Source: Pseudomonas azerbaijanoccidentalis
GTDB taxonomy: Bacteria; Pseudomonadota; Gammaproteobacteria; Pseudomonadales; Pseudomonadaceae
Reading direction: 5' to 3'
DNA: 64,000 nucleotides
Assembly (NCBI RefSeq): GCF_019145495.1
Contig: NZ_JAHSTU010000001.1
Span: 620,001 to 684,000 of the forward strand
Positions 17,892-27,316 of this stretch are shown here, piece after piece. A model generated the notes under the pieces. The model had not been told where the DNA came from and did not search any database. It worked only from the letters and a program-made list of their open reading frames with translations. The position numbers and the translations under genes were made by a program. How positions within the stretch are numbered: the first letter of the stretch is position 1; the number at the start of each line of letters is the position of its first letter.

Positions 17892-19992
17892 TGGATTCGA
17901 AATGGCTGCGGTGGCGTTCCAGAAATGACACCACGATCAACAGCGCTACGCGCATGCGGAACACCGACCACAGATGTGCGTGGACACTTGAATGCAGTGA
18001 GTCGAGCTCATCACCCAAGGCGCGCAGCCTGTCGAGCAAACGTTCGACTTCGATGTCGGGCCGGCCTGCGATCAGTCGCCCGGTTTCGCGCACCGTGGCG
18101 AGCAAGCGGCTTTGCGTGTCAGGGCTGAGCAACGGATTATCCTGTCCCTGTTGCCTGAGCTGATTCAAAGCGATGCCCAGCGCCATGCTGCCGAGACTGA
18201 CTTCAAACAAATCCCGCGAAGGCTTGTCTTCAACCGCAGGTATCAGACCCAGCATCGTGGTCAGTCGATCAACCATGCGGCTTTCGAAGGCAAACTGGTT
18301 TTCATCGGTGGCCGGTTGTTTGAGCAAAGCGTAGACCTGCTCGCAATTTTCCTGGTGTAACCGACGAATGCGCAGGCTGGGGCGGAAGGGAAAAATCAAG
18401 GCATACACACTCAACGCCAACGCTGCGGCGCACACGTAAGCGCCGGCAAACTCGAACCATTGGATTGCGGTGTTCTGTCCCAGCCCAATGTTCTGCGGCC
18501 CCAACAGCAAGAACGTCGTCAGCCCCAGCCCAATCCCGGTGCCGGTGGTAGGCGGGCTCGACAACCCCACCGCGACCGCATACAGCAACGGCACCAGCAA
18601 CAAGGCGAGCATTTCGAAACTGCTGATCATCGGCACCAGCGCGAACTGAAGCACCGCTGACACCACCAGTGCCAGCCCCAACCCCCGCGCGTAACTCTGG
18701 ACTGCCAGCAATGGCCGGGGAAACGTCGCCATCAACGAACAGAGAATGCCCGTCACGATCATCCCGCCCCGGGCACCGTCCCAACCGGTTTCAATCCAGA
18801 TCAGGCCCGCGACCATTAATGCGCTGTATGCACGGATAGCGTTCATTGCCGCCAGCGTGTAATCCAGGTGCAGCGGATTTTTCTGACCGCGAAACATACT
18901 GCTGGCCCCGCGTCCGCTCTGGATCGCATCGCTCAATTCCAGGATCGTTTCCAGCTGCTGCAACATGCGCGCCTGTTCCCAGCGCAATGACCATGACAGC
19001 GAGCGCAACGTAGCCTTCAAGGGTTCGACGAGCTGTTCCGAACGGTAGGCCAACGCATCGAAGCGCTGTTGCAGCGCCGCAAATTGCCGCCGCTGCTCTG
19101 CCGGGAGTGCGCGCCCCTGCCGGGCCAGTTCATCCAGAAACTCGAGTTCTTCTGTCAGCAACTGGCGAATCTCCGGAGGGATCTCACCCTCCCAACGCGC
19201 CAGCAACAGATCGCGCTGATGGCGCAGCGCGGTCAGCCGCGCTGTCAACAGCACCAGTTGGTTGCCCAGCAATTGCACCAGATCGTCAGCGCTGCGCAAC
19301 CGTGGCGCGTCGTAATACAGGTGCCGACGTACACCCTCTAGTGCGCCAATCTGTCCAAGCAACTGCATTTGTCGACGGTGGAACTCAGCTTCGCTTTCCT
19401 CGGTTCGAATGACAGCGCTGGCGTGAGTGGCCAGCAGCTTGATCACCTGATCGATCCGGGCGAAGTAGTCCTTGGCCACCGCCTCCGGGCGAGCGGTCAA
19501 CAGGCTGACGACACAGACACAGGCCACTGCCAGCAACGTCTCGGTCACACGGGTCACGGCCAGCAAGAAGGTGCCGTCCGGGTCCGGCACCGCCAACAAC
19601 CCCACCACCACCGCCGTATAGCCGCTGAGCACGAACGCCTGGGAACTGGTGTAGCGCAATAAGGTGCCCCCGGCGGTACACAACGCCAGCCACAGCGCCA
19701 AGGTAATCAGGAACGGCACCGGCGCCTGGGGAAAGATCGCCATGATCATGACAGCCACCGCCGCGCCCAACGTCGTACCGATGACCTGGCCAAAACTGCG
19801 GGCCAGCACCATCCCGGCCAATGGCTGACTGATGATCACCACCGCCATGATCGACCATTTGGGTTGCTCAAGATCGAACACAAAGGCCAGGTACAGCGTC
19901 AGCAGCCCAGCCGCAATGGTTCGCAACGCAAACAGCAATACCCCGGGGCCGGGGTGGAGGATTGCTTTGAAGTACTGCAGTAGCGCTTGCAT
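17857..19992 (-). CDS. FUSC-family (AaeB-like) inner-membrane efflux protein
   Basis: This 711-residue protein has two sets of about five to six transmembrane helices (roughly residues 15-165 and 395-525), separated by a soluble helical domain and followed by a C-terminal cytoplasmic helical domain. This is the duplicated FUSC layout of AaeB, YccS and fusaric-acid resistance proteins. The motif QPKWSIMAVVIISQPLAGMVLARS in the first half and a related TGWDGARGGMIVTG segment in the second mark the repeat. It likely exports aromatic or hydroxylated acids together with the two downstream genes. Upstream, 140 bases away, is the end of the toxin 1 gene, read in the same direction. Confidence 0.88.
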   Translation of the reverse strand: MQALLQYFKAILHPGPGVLLFALRTIAAGLLTLYLAFVFDLEQPKWSIMAVVIISQPLAGMVLARSFGQVIGTTLGAAVAVMIMAIFPQAPVPFLITLALWLALCTAGGTLLRYTSSQAFVLSGYTAVVVGLLAVPDPDGTFLLAVTRVTETLLAVACVCVVSLLTARPEAVAKDYFARIDQVIKLLATHASAVIRTEESEAEFHRRQMQLLGQIGALEGVRRHLYYDAPRLRSADDLVQLLGNQLVLLTARLTALRHQRDLLLARWEGEIPPEIRQLLTEELEFLDELARQGRALPAEQRRQFAALQQRFDALAYRSEQLVEPLKATLRSLSWSLRWEQARMLQQLETILELSDAIQSGRGASSMFRGQKNPLHLDYTLAAMNAIRAYSALMVAGLIWIETGWDGARGGMIVTGILCSLMATFPRPLLAVQSYARGLGLALVVSAVLQFALVPMISSFEMLALLLVPLLYAVAVGLSSPPTTGTGIGLGLTTFLLLGPQNIGLGQNTAIQWFEFAGAYVCAAALALSVYALIFPFRPSLRIRRLHQENCEQVYALLKQPATDENQFAFESRMVDRLTTMLGLIPAVEDKPSRDLFEVSLGSMALGIALNQLRQQGQDNPLLSPDTQSRLLATVRETGRLIAGRPDIEVERLLDRLRALGDELDSLHSSVHAHLWSVFRMRVALLIVVSFLERHRSHFESSAPEGEPRLAH

Positions 19993-20131
19993 GTAGTGCT
20001 CGCTGACTCATCTTCAGCAAGCGTAGTCACTGCATGGGTTGATGGAAGGTTTTGTCCGCAACTCCGTCCGCAAACCGTGAAATGCCGGGACGGAGATTGA
20101 CAATGACTTATCTGGCTGATCAGCCAATCCT

Positions 20132-23100
20132 TTACTGAGGCAACCCGCCCGACGCTAGAGTTGCGTTTTGATTTTGAACAAGTTTCTTTATTGGAAAAGG
20201 CACTGCTTCTACAAAAGGAGTTGGAATGCTCTTTTCAATGGCGCGATTCAGCGCTTTCGGATTGGGGATGAACTGACCAGCGCTGTCGTAGGCACCGAGC
20301 ACCTTCGAACCCGGTATATCTTTCGCATAATTAATTTGATATGGATTAGAGCCTAATCTTGCTCCCGATGCAGACATCCAGTTTTTATTCCTCAGCACGT
20401 CATAGCCATTGACACTTCTGCCATCAATCAAATAGGTGTATCCCCCCTGCTTTCCTCCTTGGTAAAACGCACCCATCCCGTTGTTATCGTAATAACCTGA
20501 CGTTTGCACACCGGCGTCCGCCCCACTCTTAGGGTTAACGCCGTTAATGTTATTGATACTGTTTACTGGCCCATTGGATTTGAAGCCACTCGTAAAAACG
20601 TCTTGTGGGGATCGCACGTCTCCACGCATCACGAAGCCCCGATGTACGTAACCCTCCTTAGGCCCAGCAAAATACAAAACCCGGGAGCGGTCCATGAGTT
20701 TTTGCGCAATTTGCGGCCCTTTATCCAGAGACCTCAATCGACTCGCAAGCACATTATTGGACAGTTTTCGGTTTACTTTATCTTGAATAATCCAGGGATT
20801 TCTTATCCTGGGCGCAATCCATTTTTCTATTTTTCCAGCAGTAGTAGCCATCGGCGAAGCGACATGCCCGTATTTCGGAAAATGTTTGGAAATGGCCTCG
20901 GGAAAGTAATCAGAATACCGAAGTCGTTCAAAAATCTTACCCGCGACGCGCGAATCTATCGCCTTGGAAAATGCCTTTCCGAGTACTTTCCCGACGTACG
21001 GACCGGCGATTTGGGCAACCATACCTATTACCGCATTGGATTTATGTCGATTGGCCTCAAGGGGGTCATCATTTAAATGCCCCCGCAAATACTGCACTGA
21101 CGAAGAACTTGCCCCCATCATAAAGGCAAGCGCGGCGGTGGGTGCTCCTGGCAACGCCAAAATCATCGCCAGCCCCGTCAACGAATTGGTTAATACCTCC
21201 AATAGCTTGTCGACAGTGCGTTCACCCCAGGTTGAGGTCAATGTGTCCATATCGGATTTGGCTTTACTAAATGCGTCGTCGAACATGACTTGAAAAGCGT
21301 CATGTTCCTCCCCATAGTAATTGGGGCCGTCTTTACGACCAAATATAATAGGGGTATAAGGCCATTTATAACCATTGAACATATCAACGGGGCTCCATCC
21401 CCATTCGAATTTCCCCTGACTGTAATTGAAATCATCATCGTCACGAGCTAAAAAATCCTTGAGCGGTATGCGGCTTGATAACTCGTTTCTTAACTCAGCA
21501 AACGCCTCTATGGACTGTCCATCTTTCTGGAATAGCTCCACAGGGCTCTCTATAACAGTTTCGTTTTCACCCAAGAAAACAAACAACCCTTCCGGCCCAC
21601 GATTCCTGGTTAAAAAAACAGCATTTGACACACGAAACATATCGCTGTATTTACCCTGTTTGATGCTGATAGGCCTAACCCGAATTTCCCCCGCCAAAAA
21701 ATTTTCAGCGACCTCTTTACCTTCTTTCGAAGTACTATTTCCTCCGAGATAATCACTGACCAAATGCTGTAACTTGAAGACGACATTGCTTTTCCATAAA
21801 TCGTACGTTTGAGGCTTGGATAAAACCTTTTTCGACAGGGCTTTATAATCCGCCCAAAGGTTTGCGCCTTCCAACGACGCTTTGAAGTCACTTGTGTATG
21901 AGGAAGGCCAACTAATTTTTACCTCCTCGCGTGATTTCTTCTTTCTTTCATGCTGCCCCATTACCAGATCGGCCAAGGTGAACATTTCATACCTACTGGT
22001 GTGTTGAAAATATCCACCATGCTTTCCATTCGGGGGCGGTAGGTCGTAATCGACTCTGACAGATGTTTTATACGTTAACTGTGCTTTAAGATCAGCAGGC
22101 AAATTCGAGTCGGTGATCAGCTGTTCTACAGATGACAAGATGAATAATGGCGGATTCAGTACAGTCTGCAACTCGACAAAGTCTTTGACAAACAGATCTG
22201 CGGCCTGACTTATGGTGACTCCAGGTGCGATGACTTCACCCGGCCGGATAGCACTTTTTTCATCTACTGAACGTTGTGCCGCCCGAACTAGCAAGCGGAC
22301 GCAAGCGTGTGCAGATACGCCGCCTTCAGAACCTTGTACATCAAACAGTGAAGCCCCATGGCCATCAACGCTGCGCTTGGGACGACTGTTTATGGACATA
22401 GCGGCCATCGACCGGCCGCGCTCCGTGGTAGTTGTTGGTTCGATGGTCGATCCATTCACCCCATCGACTTGGAGCTCATCACCTGCTTCTACTTCTACCT
22501 CCGCCAATTCGGCGATTTCATCGAGGTAATCCTGGTAGGTCAGATATTGGCTGGCCGGTACTGGTTGCCGCAAAAGTGTTTCTAGTTTCTCGATCAGCTG
22601 GGGATCGTCTACGGGATCTGGATAATCGGATTCGCTGATCAGTGCTTCTACTTCACTTGCAAAATCCGGCTGAATTTCAAATAGATCCTCAATGCGCTCG
22701 ACGACGTATTCATCAACCAGCGAGCTTTCATCTGGCGTGACATCGGGAGTGAGTTCCAAGCCTCGCAAAGGATCAACCATTTGTTCGGGCTCAGGCAGAA
22801 ACCAGTGGGTGTAAAAGGAGCTGACAGCCATGTAGGTAGCAACCAGACCGGCTGCTTTACCCGGATTTCGCTCTAACAAATCCCCCGTGCGCCCCACAGC
22901 AGCTACGCCAGCGCTGACTAAACGGCCGCTCATTCGAGCCAACCAGCTACTCAATTGGACGCCGACATCATTCATCAAGTGCTGCGGGTGTTCATTTGGC
23001 TCGCCTCCTGGATTTAAAGGTTGGTCCACCCGAACACTCTGCAAAATTTCCTGCAGTTCAAGTTCTTCGTCGGCAGAAACGCTGTCCCAAGGCACAACTT

Positions 23101-24400
23101 TGCGGGTGATCTGGTTAAGAATCTCGTCCACTTGGGTAGCGAACTCCCACCAAGTGGCGAGTGGTTCTGTATCGGCGGTTTGAGGTCGTTGCGAAGCAAC
23201 ATCTAACGGCACTCGTGAAAAATCCGACGCTCCATTATTCCACGCATCACTGCTTGGCGGTGGAACGGGTCGGGTTGTTATGTGCCTACTGTCCAATTTC
23301 AAGGCGCCGACCGTGTCCAGAGCGTTACAGACGTACAACACCTTGCCAAGAAAACCGTCTGGAATATTCAGTCCCGTGGTGTCGACGCTAGAAAGAAAAT
23401 TTGCGTCTCGCTCAAAGTCCTTCAGTTGTGCCAACAGACTTGGAGCTTGCGATGTCGGCGGATTGAAAAACTTTAGCGAAATCACCTCAGGCTCAGTCTC
23501 CACCGCCATTGGCGGCGCCCATTGATACTCCGGATCGAGCTGGTTGTAGACGGCCTCGAGCTTATCGATTAAGTGGTCAGTCCAACGAATTCGCTCATCG
23601 GGTGATGGATTGCGTAGCGCAGCAATCACTTGCGCCACATGCTTTTGTGCTTCTCTGGGAGCGGGTCGCACTTCGCAATTCTCATTGAGCATCTGCCATG
23701 CATCGTCGAGGGCTACATGGCTTTGACGAACGAACTTCCTGATGTCCTGAGCTATGCCCTTGATTGCATCCCACTGGGCATTGGATACCAGCTGCTTGTC
23801 GCTGATTTTCTTCTCTCGTTCTGCACTCTGACCATCCAGGGCGGACTGGATGAACGCCATGACACCTTTGGCGTCTGGCCTGGCCGTAAACAGAACCTGC
23901 TCTCCCAACGCAGCTTGCCATTGGCCGTGCGGCAGATGGCAAACTACATCCACAATCTCTTTCAGTCTTGATTCAGAAGGCGTCCCGCCGCGCTTGATCG
24001 AACGCAGCATTGCATCGGCAAATATATCGCGGATAGCCTTTCCAGTTTCTTTCTGGAGAATGCCGGAACTTAAGACATCAAATATTTCCTGTTCGGAAAG
24101 CCTTGCACCGCTTAAGTACTCAATCAGGGCTGTCCACTGCTGGTCAAGCTCTGCCTGGCTACAAAATTTTGGAATGCGCGTAAATGAAGAGCAATCTAGC
24201 ACCGGAGGCGCGATGCCAAGTCGCGCAACGCGAGCGGACGACGGACTGACATTAACGTTTTGCATGCAATACGTGCTTTGCCGAGAGCCTAAAAAGCCTT
24301 CAGAAAGCGCGTTTTGATTTTTTGATTCAGGGTTCAACGACAACGTCGGCCTTGAACTGCTTGCAGAACTCACGTTAAAAGCAGGTGGCATTTGTTTCAT
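20132..24400 (-). CDS. Large toxin-like protein (toxin 1): shared N-terminal region, furin-type site, ADP-ribosyltransferase-like C-terminus
   Basis: About 1422 residues from the ATG at 24400. The frame is open to a TTG at 24511, but the ATG agrees better with the start of the related 36-kb protein. Residues 60-400 resemble the same part of that protein (CHLPHGQW, GKVLYVCNALDTVGAL). A hydrophobic segment lies near 512-531. RPKR|S (673-677) fits the furin consensus. The middle, with a second hydrophobic stretch near 1071-1098, resembles Pseudomonas dermonecrotic-toxin-like (DUF6543-type) proteins. The C-terminus resembles cholera and pertussis toxin A: R1259 in MRGDVRSPQDVF, T-S at 1300-1301, and IPGSKVLGAY, but Gln1355 occupies the catalytic Glu position. 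No signal peptide, RTX or PAAR element is visible. The second half is A+T-rich. No immunity gene follows. Function and secretion are inferred. Confidence 0.75.
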   Translation of the reverse strand: MKQMPPAFNVSSASSSRPTLSLNPESKNQNALSEGFLGSRQSTYCMQNVNVSPSSARVARLGIAPPVLDCSSFTRIPKFCSQAELDQQWTALIEYLSGARLSEQEIFDVLSSGILQKETGKAIRDIFADAMLRSIKRGGTPSESRLKEIVDVVCHLPHGQWQAALGEQVLFTARPDAKGVMAFIQSALDGQSAEREKKISDKQLVSNAQWDAIKGIAQDIRKFVRQSHVALDDAWQMLNENCEVRPAPREAQKHVAQVIAALRNPSPDERIRWTDHLIDKLEAVYNQLDPEYQWAPPMAVETEPEVISLKFFNPPTSQAPSLLAQLKDFERDANFLSSVDTTGLNIPDGFLGKVLYVCNALDTVGALKLDSRHITTRPVPPPSSDAWNNGASDFSRVPLDVASQRPQTADTEPLATWWEFATQVDEILNQITRKVVPWDSVSADEELELQEILQSVRVDQPLNPGGEPNEHPQHLMNDVGVQLSSWLARMSGRLVSAGVAAVGRTGDLLERNPGKAAGLVATYMAVSSFYTHWFLPEPEQMVDPLRGLELTPDVTPDESSLVDEYVVERIEDLFEIQPDFASEVEALISESDYPDPVDDPQLIEKLETLLRQPVPASQYLTYQDYLDEIAELAEVEVEAGDELQVDGVNGSTIEPTTTTERGRSMAAMSINSRPKRSVDGHGASLFDVQGSEGGVSAHACVRLLVRAAQRSVDEKSAIRPGEVIAPGVTISQAADLFVKDFVELQTVLNPPLFILSSVEQLITDSNLPADLKAQLTYKTSVRVDYDLPPPNGKHGGYFQHTSRYEMFTLADLVMGQHERKKKSREEVKISWPSSYTSDFKASLEGANLWADYKALSKKVLSKPQTYDLWKSNVVFKLQHLVSDYLGGNSTSKEGKEVAENFLAGEIRVRPISIKQGKYSDMFRVSNAVFLTRNRGPEGLFVFLGENETVIESPVELFQKDGQSIEAFAELRNELSSRIPLKDFLARDDDDFNYSQGKFEWGWSPVDMFNGYKWPYTPIIFGRKDGPNYYGEEHDAFQVMFDDAFSKAKSDMDTLTSTWGERTVDKLLEVLTNSLTGLAMILALPGAPTAALAFMMGASSSSVQYLRGHLNDDPLEANRHKSNAVIGMVAQIAGPYVGKVLGKAFSKAIDSRVAGKIFERLRYSDYFPEAISKHFPKYGHVASPMATTAGKIEKWIAPRIRNPWIIQDKVNRKLSNNVLASRLRSLDKGPQIAQKLMDRSRVLYFAGPKEGYVHRGFVMRGDVRSPQDVFTSGFKSNGPVNSINNINGVNPKSGADAGVQTSGYYDNNGMGAFYQGGKQGGYTYLIDGRSVNGYDVLRNKNWMSASGARLGSNPYQINYAKDIPGSKVLGAYDSAGQFIPNPKALNRAIEKSIPTPFVEAVPFPIKKLVQNQNATLASGGLPQ

Positions 24401-24534
24401 ATCCGTCAGGGGCAATCTGGTCACTTTACTTGGGCGCCTAATATTCTCTTTCAAAAACAGCCCAAGGTTTGACTCACAGCCCGGCCTGACCGAAGCTGAC
24501 AACTTTGCCAAAGCTGTCTACTCCCGGATTCTGC

Positions 24535-25590
24535 ATGCCCAAGTCCCGCCGCTATCTGCTCATCAGCCTTTGCGTCCTGTTTGCCATCGGCCTCGCGTGG
24601 ACGTTCCTGCGCAGTACCACGCCGGTGATCCCTGAGGCCATCAAGCGGGGTTACAGCGAAGCCTTGGCCAAAGCGCGTGCCGGCCAACCGGGCGCGGCGC
24701 GGGTGCTTTATCAGCAATTGGCCCGGCCGGATATTTCACCCAAGCGTCGCGTCTGGCTGCATGCCGAACTGCCTAACTATCCAAGTTCGGTGGCGCTGAA
24801 ACTGGCCGATGCGGATTTGCAGCATGAGTCACCGGACGTGCGCATTGCCGCGATAAAAAGCATCAGCGGTCTGGTTCCCAGCGGGCAGCGCAGCCTGTTG
24901 CTGGGGCCATTGCTCGAGGACAGCGAGCAGAGCGTGCGCCTGGCCGCCGTCAACGCGTTACTCGGGCTTTCGCCGGATGACCTTGGTCTGTATTTCGGGC
25001 CGCTGGAACAGGCCATCGATGCCTGGCAACAAACCCTCAAGAGTGAACCGCAGAATGCGGAAAACCAGTACCAGCTGGCTCGGTTGTATCTGCACAATGC
25101 CGAATTCAAAGAGGCCCAGCAGTCTCTGGAAAACACCTTGCGCCTTGCCCCGGACAACCTGCCCGCGCTGGTGATGCAGATCGAAGTGCTGGATAAGCTT
25201 GGCCAGAACGACGCCGCCCGCCAGTTGTTAGCCAAACAGCTCAAGGCACAGCCCGATTCGGCCTATTTGCAACATGCCTTGGGGCTGTGGCTGTTGCACC
25301 ACGGACAAAGCGAGTTCGCCTTGCTCGGTCTGTCCAAGGCCGTGGAGCTTGAACCGGACAACAAGGATTACCGCTACGACCTGGCTACCACGCTGCACAG
25401 TGAGCAGGAACTGGATGCGGCGCAAAAACAATTGCAGGAAATCGTTCAGCGCCACCCCAATGATCGCCGGGCACGGGTGCTGCTGATCAATTACTGGAAA
25501 GAAAGTGGGCAGCTGCAAAACGTGCAGATTCTGTTGGCCCAACTCGAACAGCTCAACCCTGATGACCCGGCCTTGCAGCAAGGGCTTTGA
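24535..25590 (+). CDS. Membrane-anchored HEAT/TPR-repeat protein
   Basis: About 351 residues from the ATG at 24535. A single N-terminal membrane anchor (YLLISLCVLFAIGLAWTFL) is followed by a HEAT-like stretch (DVRIAAIKSISGLVPSG, SVRLAAVNALLGL, about residues 95-150). At least four TPR units follow (NAENQYQLARLYLHNAEFKEA, DSAYLQHALGLWLLHHGQ, DNKDYRYDLATTLHSEQE). Such proteins scaffold complexes in the periplasm; a related architecture occurs in proteins that accompany cytochrome c-type complexes, but nothing here identifies the partner. It is divergent from the toxin 1 gene, about 135 bases from that gene's preferred start. Confidence 0.75.
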   Translation: MPKSRRYLLISLCVLFAIGLAWTFLRSTTPVIPEAIKRGYSEALAKARAGQPGAARVLYQQLARPDISPKRRVWLHAELPNYPSSVALKLADADLQHESPDVRIAAIKSISGLVPSGQRSLLLGPLLEDSEQSVRLAAVNALLGLSPDDLGLYFGPLEQAIDAWQQTLKSEPQNAENQYQLARLYLHNAEFKEAQQSLENTLRLAPDNLPALVMQIEVLDKLGQNDAARQLLAKQLKAQPDSAYLQHALGLWLLHHGQSEFALLGLSKAVELEPDNKDYRYDLATTLHSEQELDAAQKQLQEIVQRHPNDRRARVLLINYWKESGQLQNVQILLAQLEQLNPDDPALQQGL

Positions 25591-25601
25591 AAAACACCAA
25601 A

Positions 25602-25699
25602 GTAGCAGCTGCCGAAGGCTGCGTTCGAGTGCGCAGCGCTTGTGGTCTGCCGATCGGCGTGTGCTGCGCGCCCTAACGCAGCGTTCGTAAGCTACTACA
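25602..25699. repeat. Degenerate inverted repeat related to the GCTGCGATC family
   Basis: GTAGCAGCTGCCGAAGGCTGCG at the left is mirrored by CGCAGCGTTCGTAAGCTACTAC at the right, with a GC-rich imperfect centre. It lies just after the TPR gene stop. It shares the GCTGCCGAAGGCTGCG core with the other copies but lacks the GATCTTTTGATC part. Confidence 0.65.
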
Positions 25700-25813
25700 A
25701 GCCGAGTAAAAAAGGTTGAACGCTCGCCTTCGCCAGGGGTCAAGTGAAACAGGCAGTCGATAGTGGCAATCGTGTCACCTGCCTCGCTTCCCCTAGTCAA
25801 GAGAGGGCATTTT

Positions 25814-27316
25814 TTGTCTACATCCAACGAGTTCACCAGCGTAAAAGCCGCCACCGGTATTGAAGGTCTGGATGACATCCTCAATGGCGGATTGTCCCGC
25901 GGCCACGTGTTTTTACTCGAAGGTGAGCCGGGTACCGGTAAGACCACCGTCGCCCTGCACTTTCTAATGGCCGGCGCCGAAGCCGACGAACGCTCGTTGT
26001 ACATCACCCTGTCTGAAACCGAGCGCGAATTGCGCCAGGGTGCCCGTTCCCACGGCTGGGAACTGGGAGAAAACGTCCACATATTCGAACTTACGCCCCC
26101 CGAAAGCGTGCTCAATTCCGAACACCAGCAATCGCTGCTGTACTCCTCCGACCTTGAGCTCGGTGAAGCCACCCGGCAGATCTTCGAAGTGGTCGAACGG
26201 GTTAAACCGACCCGCGTGATCCTCGATAGCCTGTCGGAAATTCGCCTGCTGGCGCAAAGCTCGCTGCGCTACCGTCGACAGATTCTGGCGATCAAGCATT
26301 ACTTCGTGCGCTACGACGCCACGGTGTTGCTGCTGGATGACCTGACCACTGAGTCCCTCGACAAAACGGTACACAGTGTGGCCCACGGTGTGATTCGCCT
26401 GGAAGAATTGACGCCTAACTACGGCGCCGAGCGACGTCGAATCCGCGTCGTGAAGTACCGCGGCCAGAAATACCGCGGCGGCTTCCATGACTTCACGATC
26501 ATGGCGGATGGTGTGCACGTGTTTCCACGCCTGGTGGCTGCCGAGCATCGCGGCACCTATATCCGGCGCCAGTTGACCAGTGGCATTCAGGAAATGGATG
26601 CCTTGCTGGGCGGCGGTATCGAAACCGGTTCCAGCACGCTGATTCTCGGTCCGGCCGGTACGGGCAAATCGTTGATCTCGATGGTGTTCGCCGCAGCTGC
26701 CGTGGCCCGGGGCGAGAAAGCGGCGCTGTTCATCTTCGACGAAGAACTGGGGTTGCTGTTCGAACGCATGAAGAACATCGGCATCGATCTGCAAGCGTTG
26801 CAGGATAGCGGGAACCTGCTGATCGAGCAGGTGGATGCCGCCGAACTGTCCCCCGGCGAGTTCTCCCACCGGGTTCGCCGCTGCGTCGATGAGCGCGACA
26901 TCAAGACCGTGGTCATCGACAGCATCAATGGCTACCAAGCGGCGATGCCGGAAGAGAACGCGCTGGTGCTGCATATGCACGAGTTGCTGCTTTACCTCAA
27001 CCGCCAAGGTGCGGCGACCTTCATGACCGTCGCCCAGCACGGGCTGGTCGGCGACATGCAGGCCCCGGTGGACATCACTTACCTGGCCGACACGGTGATT
27101 CTGTTGCGATACTTCGAAGCATTGGGCAAAGTCCGCCGGGCTATTTCGATTATCAAGAAACGCACCGGCAGCCATGAATCAACCATCCGCGAATACCGTA
27201 TCAGTGCCCATGGCATGACCATCGGCGAACCCTTGGATGCCTTCCAGGGCGTACTGCGCGGCGTCCCCACTTATATGGGGGCAAGCATGCCGTTGCTTGG
27301 GGATGAAGGCCAGTGA
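25814..27316 (+). CDS. KaiC-like tandem RecA-type ATPase
   Basis: About 500 residues with two KaiC domains. The first has Walker A GEPGTGKTT (about residue 37) and Walker B VILDSLSEI. The second has GPAGTGKSL (about residue 278) and VVIDSINGY. This is the RAD55/KaiC-type ATPase found in many non-cyanobacterial species beside histidine kinases, where it appears to serve stress or light signalling rather than a complete clock, since no kaiA or kaiB is present. I prefer the TTG at 25814, which has GAGAGGG upstream; the frame extends to 25763. The stop overlaps the next kinase gene by four bases (ATGA), so they are coupled. Confidence 0.88.
   Translation: MSTSNEFTSVKAATGIEGLDDILNGGLSRGHVFLLEGEPGTGKTTVALHFLMAGAEADERSLYITLSETERELRQGARSHGWELGENVHIFELTPPESVLNSEHQQSLLYSSDLELGEATRQIFEVVERVKPTRVILDSLSEIRLLAQSSLRYRRQILAIKHYFVRYDATVLLLDDLTTESLDKTVHSVAHGVIRLEELTPNYGAERRRIRVVKYRGQKYRGGFHDFTIMADGVHVFPRLVAAEHRGTYIRRQLTSGIQEMDALLGGGIETGSSTLILGPAGTGKSLISMVFAAAAVARGEKAALFIFDEELGLLFERMKNIGIDLQALQDSGNLLIEQVDAAELSPGEFSHRVRRCVDERDIKTVVIDSINGYQAAMPEENALVLHMHELLLYLNRQGAATFMTVAQHGLVGDMQAPVDITYLADTVILLRYFEALGKVRRAISIIKKRTGSHESTIREYRISAHGMTIGEPLDAFQGVLRGVPTYMGASMPLLGDEGQ

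Noticed and set aside
24505..24534. Longer start (TTG at 24505) for the TPR protein
   Set aside because: The ATG at 24535 leads directly into the membrane anchor, and the extension overlaps the divergent toxin start region.
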